DNA of 7,848 nucleotides from CAJXUU01 sp963975265 (GTDB taxonomy: Bacteria; Bacteroidota; Bacteroidia; Chitinophagales; Saprospiraceae): the NCBI GenBank assembly GCA_963975265.1, contig CAXBGT010000233.1, positions 1-7,848 on the forward strand, read 5' to 3'. Position numbers and translations under genes: made by a program. A model generated the notes under the pieces. That model had not been told where the DNA came from and did not search any database. It worked only from the letters and a program-made list of their open reading frames with translations. This document shows positions 1-7,066 of this stretch, one piece after another; positions within the stretch are counted from its first letter, which is position 1, and every line of letters begins with the position of its first letter.

Positions 1-1324
1 ATAAAGTGGATACTAGATTGGAGGCAGGGTCATTAAAATATTGATCTAAAGCTATGGCCGTCTGGTCGGTAAAAGAAGTTGCGAGATTAATTCCAGCATC
101 GATATATGATGAAGTATTTTGAATACTAAAAAGATCTGGAATTAATAGCTCGTTTTCTGGAGATTCACTAAATATATCTCCCGCAAAAACTCTTTGATCT
201 TCATTGATTTGAAGATTGCTAAAACTTACTTTTAACTTTGAATGTAGGAAAGGAAGATAAATTGTACCTGTTCCCTCATAAAAATCACTAGCATTTGTAA
301 TCTCAGTAATGACCATGCTAAAAAACCCTACATCAACCTTATCACCAAGGCTCAACCCAGATGTCAATGGGAAAATTGAAAGATCACCTGACCAATCACA
401 CAGACCATTTTCGCAATTCCCTTCTGGTACACTTGTCTCGTCTTCGTTATCCTCCATTATGGAGAAAGTACATATCTGACTATATCCATTATTATTGAAA
501 AGATTCAAACCTTGACTATCAAAGGCTCTCACACTCCATGCATAGACTTTTCCAGGTTCTAATAATGGAGCGTCTTCCAGATAGAATAGGCTAGTGGAAA
601 AAGTGGTAGTTTCATAAAGAGGAATAGAAAATTGGAAAGCATCATTGGGTGTTTGCTCAGGTAAAAGTTCCACCAATTTAAATTGATACTCAACTGACAT
701 AGGAGGATTTGCGGAGGAAAAATGCTGGGGTAGCCAATTAAACATGAAGTTTTGAGATTCTCTCCACATGATTTGTTCATCACATATTGGTGTATTCAAA
801 ATTGGGGGATCAGAAAGCTCAAAATAACCGTAAGAGCAGAATTTATCTGATATGACTACATTTCTTTCTACGTCAATTATTTCTAAACAAAAACCATTGT
901 ATCCTTCAGGGATAAGTCCTCCTCCTTGTTGATTTTCTAGCCCAACTAAATTGAGTTCATTTAAATAACCTGCTATATCATTACCATCCAACATTACAGT
1001 AACGTCTTTTTCCAAAGTGATTGGAATAGGATTGTAATTGGGGCTGGTCATTATTACTTCTTGCCCATTATTAACTATTGAAAATTTCAATTTGACCATT
1101 CTAGTGGCTTCAACAGGATCACTAAGCGTTATGAAAAACATTAGATCCTGTGATTTCAATGAACTATAATCAGATAGATTTAAGCTATTAGGGCCAATCA
1201 TCGACCCATTTATCTGAACGGGATACACCTGTGCCTTTATGTATAGCGCTTCAAAAAGAAAGAACAAAATCAAGAATATCTTCAATGCCTTATTGTTTCT
1301 TTGAAATATCTTTATTAGTACCAT
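1..1324 (-). CDS. Exported TANFOR/fibronectin-III-like surface protein, N-terminal 441 codons (3' end outside window)
   Basis: I read this frame directly: it starts with ATG at 1324-1322 and stays open for 441 codons to the left edge, so the C-terminus is missing. Residues 1-32 form a signal peptide (basic start, hydrophobic core, end IKAQ) before mature VYPVQING. Residues 33-172 (N-x-LSDY near 49-53, PNYNPIPITL near 94-103, LPEGYNGFCLEI near 137-148) match my memory of Bacteroidota proteins annotated as TANFOR-domain. Residues 173-290 look like a fibronectin-III-like module (FNWLPQH, WSVRAFD, NNGYSQICTF). A second beta-rich segment follows at about 323-385, with YEGTGTIYLPFLHSKLKVSF. Relatives often exceed 1000 residues, so most of the protein is probably off-window. 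It lies 17 bases after the stop of the beta-barrel gene, same strand, consistent with one operon. Function unknown; a surface or adhesin-like role is inference. Family assignment is from motif memory, not a search. Confidence 0.8.
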   Translation of the reverse strand, partial: MVLIKIFQRNNKALKIFLILFFLFEALYIKAQVYPVQINGSMIGPNSLNLSDYSSLKSQDLMFFITLSDPVEATRMVKLKFSIVNNGQEVIMTSPNYNPIPITLEKDVTVMLDGNDIAGYLNELNLVGLENQQGGGLIPEGYNGFCLEIIDVERNVVISDKFCSYGYFELSDPPILNTPICDEQIMWRESQNFMFNWLPQHFSSANPPMSVEYQFKLVELLPEQTPNDAFQFSIPLYETTTFSTSLFYLEDAPLLEPGKVYAWSVRAFDSQGLNLFNNNGYSQICTFSIMEDNEDETSVPEGNCENGLCDWSGDLSIFPLTSGLSLGDKVDVGFFSMVITEITNASDFYEGTGTIYLPFLHSKLKVSFSNLQINEDQRVFAGDIFSESPENELLIPDLFSIQNTSSYIDAGINLATSFTDQTAIALDQYFNDPASNLVSTL

Positions 1325-1341
1325 GATTATTTCTATTGATA

Positions 1342-3090
1342 TTAAAAGCTATAGGTGTAATTCAAGACAGAAGTAAATTCCTGAAAGTCTGCATTAGCAC
1401 TGCTAGTGGAATTTAACCTATTCAAGAAAATTGCTCCAAAATTGATTTTGTGCTTTTTATTGATGTTAAAGGGAATTGACAATCTTAAATTCAAAGTTTT
1501 GTTATTGATGTTTTCACCCGTAGAGATATAATAATTTGAATTTACTCGAACTGTTACTTTGTCTTTTATCAATACTTTCTCAATACCCAATCCAAACCCT
1601 GTTCTCTTGATTGCAATATTTCTTATTTCATTTTGATTGTAATTAATCATAGCATTGTACTTCCAAGGCGAATCATTTGGTAAGAACCTATAGGATAAAA
1701 TACCATTAATCATTTGAGATTCCGAGCTTCGATTAAAGTCTTCTATATCATCAGCTACACTTTGCAATGATAGAATAAGAGAAATAATCTGTTTGGAAGA
1801 TTCGCTTTCTCCAATTGAATAAGTTGTATTCAGGCTAGTATTTCGAGTGACTATTATTGCATTAAGGCTATCTAAATCGGGATTAAGTACATAGCTAATG
1901 TCAGAAGCATAGTTGGAAAATATCAATCCAACATTTAGTTTATTCTGGGCATAATTGACGTTTAAAGAAGAAATAGTCCTGGTAAGTTGACTTTCTTTTT
2001 CTCCAAATAGATTATTCCTTTGGAGTCCCCCCGTTGCATTGATCCGAATTTTTTTACTAAACAAGCTGAATCCAAGGTTTGCTGTAGAGTTTTCAAGATC
2101 ATTGTTAAAAAAGTAAGTACCAAGGGATCTATATTCAGGTTCTATCCTTTTATAAGCTAAGCCTAGATTAAAAAGATCACCATTAAAAGTAACTCCTGCA
2201 TTTATTGCTTTTCTATACACTGTTGACGTACGTTGTGTAAGCGCAAAATTTTGAATTTTGAATTCCGCATCAGAGATTATTGGGTCAACTGCATTTTTAG
2301 TGAATCCACTTATTGCAATTTCTAAATTGAAGTTCACCCTTTTGAATAGATTTGCTTTGCTATTGATGGCTAATACTGCGTTTTCATTTTGGAAGATTTT
2401 GGTCGAATCCTGATTTATTACATCAAGTGCAGAAGGATCATCATTAGCTTTAAAAAGGATTAGGTCTAGAAAATTTTTACTATTTCCATATCCTACTTTT
2501 AGGCCTAGAGCTTTTCTACTAAATACTTGTTGGTTGTATCCAAATAATGATAAATCTCGAGGTTCTGTTTTTGCCATCCGCCCATAAAATCCCGCAAATC
2601 TGAAAAGACCAGGGTTAAGCTCCAGCCCTGCACCGAAAAACACATGATTTGACATGGTAAGGGGAGAAAAATTCATGCTTCTATGACCAAAATGCATTTT
2701 TACCCACTTATAATAAGGACTTGCACCAATCCGAGTAAACCTATTTCTCTTTAAATTATCTATCGTTTCCTGATGGAAAGGATGAGACACAGTTTGATTT
2801 TGAGTCGAAACAATTGCTGAGATAGGAATTCTAATCTTGTATATATTTACATTTAGATTGCTATTTAAGTACCAGATAAAGGGAGATTGTCGATTTTCTA
2901 TATTGTTGGCGGTGTAAGATCTCAAATTTAAACCAAAATTGCCAGAAATAGAAAAAGGATCGGCATCAATTAAATCCGTAAAAAATCCTTTACTACTCTT
3001 TTTAATATTTACTTTTTCTAAATTTTGGCCATACGCAATAGTGCATAAGAATATCGGTATAAATACCACGAAATAACGCAAATGTTTCAT
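1342..3090 (-). CDS. Outer-membrane beta-barrel protein of unknown function (582 aa)
   Basis: The ATG is at 3090-3088 and TAA at 1344-1342. Residues 1-22 are a signal peptide (basic start MKHLR, hydrophobic core, end AYGQ). The rest is a long series of short alternating polar/hydrophobic strands rich in Asn, Tyr and Phe, for example ISGNFGLNLRSY near 47-58, and the chain ends in NYTYSF, a typical C-terminal strand with a final aromatic residue. This pattern points to a transmembrane beta-barrel in the outer membrane. I see no TonB box or plug domain, so it is not an obvious TonB-dependent receptor. The early motif with NLRSY followed by RQSPFIWYLN resembles uncharacterised Bacteroidota barrel proteins I remember encoded next to large Fn3/TANFOR proteins, as here. 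A role in exporting or anchoring the downstream protein is inference. No Shine-Dalgarno sequence precedes the start, which is normal for Bacteroidota; the leader is A-rich (AAAACAAATAA). Confidence 0.88.
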   Translation of the reverse strand: MKHLRYFVVFIPIFLCTIAYGQNLEKVNIKKSSKGFFTDLIDADPFSISGNFGLNLRSYTANNIENRQSPFIWYLNSNLNVNIYKIRIPISAIVSTQNQTVSHPFHQETIDNLKRNRFTRIGASPYYKWVKMHFGHRSMNFSPLTMSNHVFFGAGLELNPGLFRFAGFYGRMAKTEPRDLSLFGYNQQVFSRKALGLKVGYGNSKNFLDLILFKANDDPSALDVINQDSTKIFQNENAVLAINSKANLFKRVNFNLEIAISGFTKNAVDPIISDAEFKIQNFALTQRTSTVYRKAINAGVTFNGDLFNLGLAYKRIEPEYRSLGTYFFNNDLENSTANLGFSLFSKKIRINATGGLQRNNLFGEKESQLTRTISSLNVNYAQNKLNVGLIFSNYASDISYVLNPDLDSLNAIIVTRNTSLNTTYSIGESESSKQIISLILSLQSVADDIEDFNRSSESQMINGILSYRFLPNDSPWKYNAMINYNQNEIRNIAIKRTGFGLGIEKVLIKDKVTVRVNSNYYISTGENINNKTLNLRLSIPFNINKKHKINFGAIFLNRLNSTSSANADFQEFTSVLNYTYSF

Positions 3091-3110
3091 TTATTTGTTT
3101 TTAAAGTTGG

Positions 3111-3125
3111 CGCTCTGAAAGAGCG
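3111..3125 (-). repeat. Small perfect hairpin in the leader of the beta-barrel gene
   Basis: CGCTCT (3111-3116) and AGAGCG (3120-3125) are perfect inverted arms around a 3-base loop. The hairpin lies 20 bases upstream of the start codon at 3090, so it would sit in the 5' untranslated leader. It is GC-rich against AT-rich surroundings and has no T-run, so it does not look like a terminator. It could affect mRNA stability or be a protein-binding dyad; a six-base stem may also be chance. Confidence 0.35.
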
Positions 3126-3564
3126 GTTTAATTTAGTAGTTCCAACAAGGTGTTAGTATGTACTAAGAAGAGTTACACTTTAAAAATCACTGCATCCGTG
3201 GGTGGACGAAACTGAAAAATTTCGATTACGCGAAGCTTACCGGATTTCAAACTAATAATTGGGATACGTCTGGTGCTAAAGGTTGGAAAGAGAGCCATAG
3301 TAAAAGTGGTTTTTGATTTTAGGAATTGATAGCAAACAATATTACTTATGCTTGATCACTTTTGCGTAATATACGGACATAGGTATATATATCTTAGAAC
3401 TAGTTAGTAAGTGGTAATTTCATTGATTAAGCGGCTAAGAAATGATAGTAACCCATTAAATATAATGTTTGACCAACCGATTGATCAATGGATACTATAA
3501 AAGTACTTGTATTAAGTTAATCTTTTAAATCTTACTATAGGGTTACCCATTTAGAGCACGAGAT
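3126..3564. other. Non-coding spacer between beta-barrel gene and transposase remnant
   Basis: No convincing gene. One patch at about 3167-3316 is open on both strands: on plus it runs 49 codons with no ATG, containing the string FDYAKLTGFQTNNWDTSG; on minus a 41-codon frame starts at ATG 3298-3296, ends at 3173 and contains IEIFQFRPPTDAVIF. I recognise neither. They may be debris of a mobile element or chance. A perfect palindrome ATTGATCAAT lies at 3480-3489. I found no clear Bacteroidota promoter (TTG, then TAnnTTTG) for the beta-barrel gene here. Confidence 0.5.
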
Positions 3565-4016
3565 TTAATCATTAAATAAGTCAGAGGAGGGTGTTCTACA
3601 CCGACAAATGATCTTATCTAATATTGATGCTCTGTGGTTTCTCCCATTATAGCGAAAGAAATATTTTTGTAAATATTCTTTGTTGCAAAAATAATGTACG
3701 CCTCTTAACCAATTTTTAAAATTGGCTAATCTGAATATGAAGCATCTTGAAATTCTAACCTTTGTTTGATAACCTCTGTATTATGTAGGGATACTCTTGT
3801 TTAGGGGAGGGTTTATCCTAGCCACCCATCAGCGACTACAAACGCATCCTCTTTTATGTGGCAATCAAATAAGACTTTAAGTGATTTGCCGCTATTATCC
3901 TCGATAACCTTAGCGAACCCATGTCCTGACTTACCATCTCGCTCCTCAAAAGCTACTACAATTCGTACTTTTTTATTAGTGTTGGCCGAGTAAATTTCAG
4001 AAATTCTGATTTCCAT
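3565..4016 (-). pseudogene. Decayed IS1595-family (ISXO2-like) transposase, broken over three frames
   Basis: Three minus-strand pieces in order rebuild the DDE-region to C-terminus of an IS1595-type transposase. Piece 1 (4016 to 3816, from an internal ATG) contains NKKVRIVVAFEERDGKSGHG and ends FVVADGWLG, matching the family's catalytic-Asp motif (usually TDGWxGY). Piece 2, in another frame (3814 to 3728), reads KQEYPYIIQRLSNKG, a TAG stop at 3757-3755, then NFKMLHIQI. Piece 3, in a third frame (3726 to 3565), reads ANFKNWLRGVHYFCNKEYL, then KYFFRYNGRNHRASILDKII, and ends at TAA 3567-3565. Frameshifts fall near 3815 and 3727. The text between KEYLQKY and FFRYN looks a few residues short compared with relatives. 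The zinc-ribbon N-terminus and first catalytic Asp were not recognisable above 4016, and no terminal repeats could be paired. The 67-codon frame 3813-4016 is therefore not an independent gene. The order and content of the pieces make the assignment strong; family naming is from memory. Confidence 0.85.
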
Positions 4017-4142
4017 TAGTTTAATTGATCGAATGCCCTATCTATCGTGGTTTCCTATTAGTACTTTCTTTTACCAGACAGCAAGAGTTCAATATCAAAA
4101 ATAGAACCTCCCTAGCCCATTTAAGAATCAAAAAGGATTTTC

Positions 4143-4259
4143 GGCTGTCCGATAAAAACTTAAACGATACAGCATATTATCCAATTTGTTAACGATAATT
4201 AGTATTTCTAATACCTTTTAGATGCTTCTATGCAAAAAGACCCAAATGTAGGCTGTCCG
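4143..4259 (+). repeat. Pair of direct GGCTGTCCG motifs, possible insertion-sequence ends
   Basis: GGCTGTCCG occurs at 4143-4151 and again at 4251-4259 in the same orientation, followed by the similar texts ATAAAAAC and CTAAATAT. Nine identical bases 108 bases apart in AT-rich DNA are unlikely by chance. GGCTGTC-type starts occur at the ends of several insertion sequences, so these may be leftover termini. A weaker inverted match (CAGACAGC) lies near 4072-4080. No transposase is seen between or beside them apart from the decayed one. Confidence 0.35.
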
Positions 4260-4274
4260 CTAAATATTTGATCT

Positions 4275-4322
4275 AAGAACATTAAGCGTACACCACTAAT
4301 TTAATAGTCAAAAAATGTTCTT
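4275..4322. repeat. Inverted repeat, 9-base perfect arms
   Basis: AAGAACATT (4275-4283) pairs perfectly with AATGTTCTT (4314-4322) across 30 bases. The loop holds a smaller nested pair, ACTA and TAGT around ATTTAA. A further short hairpin, CCTTT/AAAGG with a 5-base loop, follows at 4342-4356. Together they could fold as one RNA, but no transcript start or stop is evident. Confidence 0.45.
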
Positions 4323-4406
4323 GTTGCTGGCCCATAAAGAGCCTTTATTAAAAAGGTTTATCTCGGTAGAACAATATCTCCATTACAGTCAAAATGCATT
4401 GATCAA

Positions 4407-4444
4407 AAAGTTATTTAATGTAATCGGATCCTTTAAATAACTTT
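4407..4444. repeat. Inverted repeat, 12-base perfect arms; possible weak two-way terminator
   Basis: AAAGTTATTTAA (4407-4418) pairs perfectly with TTAAATAACTTT (4433-4444) around a 14-base loop containing GGATCC. Read on minus, the stem ends in a run of five T (4409-4405); read on plus it is followed by GC and five T (4447-4451). The stem has only one G-C pair, so as a terminator it would be weak. No gene ends close by on either strand, so its role is open: an old mobile-element end, a protein-binding dyad or part of a small RNA are alternatives. Confidence 0.5.
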
Positions 4445-4953
4445 GCTTTTTGCTCTGTTTGTATATATAATCACTTTAAGAGTCGAATTGTGACAACTGG
4501 CACATTATCTTAACAAATTATTATAAAAAAGCTGCAACAAAGCCATTTTGAGGTCAATCAAATTAGAAGTTTTTAACAACTAAATAGATTCAAAAATAAA
4601 ATTGTCATTTTCTATTATTTCCTTTCTCTTTTATTAATTCGTAATTCAACTATTCTATTTTGCTGTCACTTACCTTGGCTGGCTTTCATTTATTTCATTA
4701 TGAAAAACAAATACTATACTTTACCCAGCACTTAACGGCTTTCAGGATGAAATTCCCCAAACAGCCCCAAGCTCACCTTCATACACAACGGCTCAAACAT
4801 GGTTCTGTTCTTTACGGCAATTTCATCTTAAAGTCTTTGCTGACCAAGCCACTCTAAAATCTACTGAGTTGTTGTCAAAATAATTACAGCATTTCAATTT
4901 TATGACCCGTTATATAGATTCCGCATCATATTACTTAAAATGGGTGAATACCC

Positions 4954-4985
4954 TTGAACCCTTAATTTGTATTAGTCTATCTTGC
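4954..4985 (+). promoter_or_regulatory. Possible Bacteroidota-type promoter for the beta-helix gene
   Basis: TTG at 4954-4956 is followed after 21 bases by TATCTTGC at 4978-4985, which matches six of eight positions of the Bacteroidota -7 element TAnnTTTG. Transcription would start roughly 15-20 bases before the ATG at 5008, giving a short leader. The match is imperfect and AT-rich DNA gives many such hits. Confidence 0.3.
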
Positions 4986-5007
4986 ATTTTATAACAATTA
5001 ACGGACC

Positions 5008-6996
5008 ATGAGGTATAACCAAGTAATTCTAATAGTATTAAGTATTTTCATTTATACAATTTCTTTTGCTCAAGAATGCTCTTGTACAATTGAACAGATA
5101 GAAAGCAATGCGGTACAGTCTTGTAATAAAGTAATAGGCGAAGTTGTAACGGTTAGCAATGAGTCAGAATTCTATAGTGCGGTAAATACTGCAAATAATT
5201 CAGGAGGAAATATGACTATCCTATTCATGGATGGGGAATATAATTTAGCGTCAACTTCTCAATATCCTTATATCACAGCAAGTAATATGGTATTTAGAAG
5301 TGAATCAGGTAATCGAGATGCTGTTATCATATCAGGTCAAGGTATGCAAGATGTGAATCCGGGAACCGAAATAGGCATCTATTTAGTGGGTGATAATATT
5401 ACAGTGGCGGATTTGACTATAAGAAATGTCGGCAATCATGGAATAGCAACTACTTCGGATGACCACCTAATTCACAACGTGAGAATCCAAAATACATATG
5501 AGCAAATGATCAAAGGAAACTCCGCAGGTGACGGAGCAGATGATTGCATTGTGCAATGTAGTCTATTCGAATATACAGATGGAGTTGGTCCACAATGGTA
5601 TATTGGTGGATTAGATATCCATGAGGGCAACAATTGGATTGTCAGAGATAATGTATTTAGAAATATTTCAAGTCCCTCCCAACAAGAAGCAGAACATGCT
5701 GTGCATTTTTGGGACAATTCAGGAGATAATATAGTGGAGAGGAATAAAATTGTCAATTGTGACAGAGGGATAGGATTCGGTCTTGGAAGTAGTCCTAATA
5801 CTGGTGGTATTATTAGAAATAATATGATTACTAATGATGGCTCTGGGTTATTCCACGATGTCGGTATTGGTTTAGAAACTTCTCCAAATACTGAAGTGTA
5901 TAATAATTCGATCCACATAGCATATCAAAATGCCATAGAGTATAGGTTTCCAGCAACGATGAATGTCCAAATCATTAATAATTTGACCAATAGAGCTATT
6001 ACATCACGAAATGGCGGGCAAGCAGATGAGTCGAATAATTATGAAACCGCAAGTGCAAGTTGGTACGTGAATGTAAATGATGGCGATCTTAGATTGACAG
6101 ACAACGTTTCAGAAATTACGGACCAAGGAATTGATTTAGATAACTTAGTACTCGAAGACATAGATCAAACGCTAAGACCACAAGGATCTGGCTATGATAT
6201 TGGAGCACATGAATTACTTCAAGAAAACACCATAGATGCTGACATGGATGGATTCAATTCTGATGAAGATTGTGACGATGAAAATCCAGATATAAACCCT
6301 GCAGCAGAGGAAATACCTAACAATGATGTTGATGAAAATTGTGATGATATTATTTTAGTAATTGACAATGACATGGATGGCTTCAATTCTGATCAAGATT
6401 GTGACGATGAAAATCCAGACATAAATCCCAATGCGGAGGAAATAGCGAATAATGATGTGGATGAAAATTGTGATGATATTGTACTAGTCATTGACAATGA
6501 CATGGATGGCTTCAATTCTGATGAAGATTGTGACGATGAAAATCCAGACATAAATCCCGATGCAGAGGAAATAGCGAATAATGATGTGGATGAAAATTGT
6601 GATGATATTGTACTAGTCATTGACAATGACATGGATGGCTTCAATTCTGATGAAGATTGTGACGATGAAAATCCAGACATAAATCCCGATGCAGAGGAAA
6701 TACCTAACAATGATGTTGATGAAGACTGTGATGGAGAGATTCTATCGACTTCAGTAGAAGAAATAGAGGGCAATGACATTATCATTTGGCCAAATCCTGC
6801 AAAAGATATCATTCACATAAAAACGGGAACAAAAAACTTTTCAGTTACTATCAGAAATTGTGTTGGGCAAAAAGTTTTGGTTCTAAAAAATAAGACGACG
6901 ATAGATATCTCAACTTGTGATTCAGGAATTTATTTTATTTCAGTAACTGATATGCAGACTCAGAACACCGTAACTAACATGCTCAGCATAAATTAA
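5008..6996 (+). CDS. Secreted right-handed beta-helix protein with MopE-like repeats and T9SS sorting domain (662 aa)
   Basis: The ATG at 5008 opens directly into a signal peptide (residues 1-22, ending ISFAQ); no Shine-Dalgarno is present. Residues about 44-400 have the rhythm of a right-handed parallel beta-helix (IYLVGDNITVADLTIRNVGN at 124-143, LDIHEGNNWIVRDNVFRNI at 202-220, VERNKIVNCDRGIGFG at 243-258), as in pectate-lyase-like folds. The helix closes with SGYDIGAHEL (394-403), like the choice-of-anchor-Q ending of such proteins. Residues 409-576 are four acidic units of the putative metal-binding (MopE) type. Residues 591-662, beginning IIIWPNPAKD, are a T9SS type A sorting domain, so the protein should cross the outer membrane by T9SS and lose this tail. 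Binding or cleavage of a polysaccharide is plausible from the fold, but I see no catalytic signature that assigns a lyase family. It is a monocistron as far as visible. Minus-strand open frames inside it are shadows. Confidence 0.93.
   Translation: MRYNQVILIVLSIFIYTISFAQECSCTIEQIESNAVQSCNKVIGEVVTVSNESEFYSAVNTANNSGGNMTILFMDGEYNLASTSQYPYITASNMVFRSESGNRDAVIISGQGMQDVNPGTEIGIYLVGDNITVADLTIRNVGNHGIATTSDDHLIHNVRIQNTYEQMIKGNSAGDGADDCIVQCSLFEYTDGVGPQWYIGGLDIHEGNNWIVRDNVFRNISSPSQQEAEHAVHFWDNSGDNIVERNKIVNCDRGIGFGLGSSPNTGGIIRNNMITNDGSGLFHDVGIGLETSPNTEVYNNSIHIAYQNAIEYRFPATMNVQIINNLTNRAITSRNGGQADESNNYETASASWYVNVNDGDLRLTDNVSEITDQGIDLDNLVLEDIDQTLRPQGSGYDIGAHELLQENTIDADMDGFNSDEDCDDENPDINPAAEEIPNNDVDENCDDIILVIDNDMDGFNSDQDCDDENPDINPNAEEIANNDVDENCDDIVLVIDNDMDGFNSDEDCDDENPDINPDAEEIANNDVDENCDDIVLVIDNDMDGFNSDEDCDDENPDINPDAEEIPNNDVDEDCDGEILSTSVEEIEGNDIIIWPNPAKDIIHIKTGTKNFSVTIRNCVGQKVLVLKNKTTIDISTCDSGIYFISVTDMQTQNTVTNMLSIN
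6241..6738 (+). repeat. Four tandem 129-base (43-codon) MopE-like metal-binding repeats
   Basis: Units begin at 6241, 6370, 6499 and 6628, each starting GACATGGATGG, exactly 129 bases apart; the last is cut after residue 37. The consensus begins DMDGFNSDEDCDDENPDINP and continues with AEEI, NNDVDENCDD. Each unit has two cysteines (422/445, 465/488, 508/531, 551/574) and, in unit 3, 18 acidic and no basic residues out of 43. The spaced Asp pattern is typical of Ca2+-binding loops of the thrombospondin-3/MopE kind; paired cysteines suggest one disulfide per unit. Units 2 and 3 differ at only three bases, and unit 4 has a unit 3 head joined to a unit 1 type tail, which points to recent unequal recombination. 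Confidence 0.92.
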
Positions 6997-7034
6997 GTAG
7001 TATTAATCACAGAAGGCCCTGGACCCTAAAAATC

Positions 7035-7066
7035 GATGCAAGCATCAAGATATTAAACTTAATATC
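7035..7066. repeat. Two adjacent perfect palindromes downstream of the beta-helix gene
   Basis: GATGC-AA-GCATC (7035-7046) is followed two bases later by GATATTAA-AC-TTAATATC (7049-7066). They lie 38-70 bases after the stop codon. They could stabilise the 3' end of the mRNA or take part in termination, but there is no T-run. Confidence 0.4.

Larger units (their letters stand above)
4017..5007. other. Long gene-free region with inverted repeats and possible mobile-element debris
   Basis: About 1 kb with no supported gene. It contains two copies of GGCTGTCCG (4143, 4251), inverted repeats at 4275-4322, 4342-4356 and 4407-4444, a very AT-rich stretch at about 4460-4650, and a GC-richer patch at about 4741-4860. 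The left part may hold the unrecognisable N-terminal half of the decayed transposase: a full-length family member would reach roughly 4450. The right end carries the presumed promoter of the beta-helix gene. Confidence 0.6.

Noticed and set aside
559..783. 74-codon minus-strand open frame
   Set aside because: It lies inside the TANFOR-like gene in another frame on the same strand; the gene's own frame has a signal peptide and recognisable domain motifs.
3705..3729. Palindrome CCAATTTT-T-AAAATTGG as an operator or terminator
   Set aside because: It encodes the ANFKNW part of the broken transposase and has no T-run, so the symmetry is probably incidental.
3813..4016. 67-codon minus-strand frame as an independent small gene
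   Set aside because: Its sequence ends at the transposase ADGWLG motif and continues, after a frameshift, into more of the same transposase, so it is a pseudogene piece.
4660..4857. 65-codon plus-strand frame as a gene
   Set aside because: No signal, domain or family resemblance, no start context, and competing open frames on both strands; treated as a possible repeat patch.
5472..5918. 148-codon minus-strand frame
   Set aside because: Shadow of the beta-helix region; the plus frame has a clear signal peptide, fold pattern and sorting domain.
6241..6738. CRISPR array
   Set aside because: The 129-base units are contiguous, in frame and coding, with no spacers.
6393..6812. 139-codon minus-strand Ser-rich frame
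   Set aside because: Antisense shadow of the acidic repeats; the Ser-rich composition comes from reading GAT/GAA-rich codons backwards.
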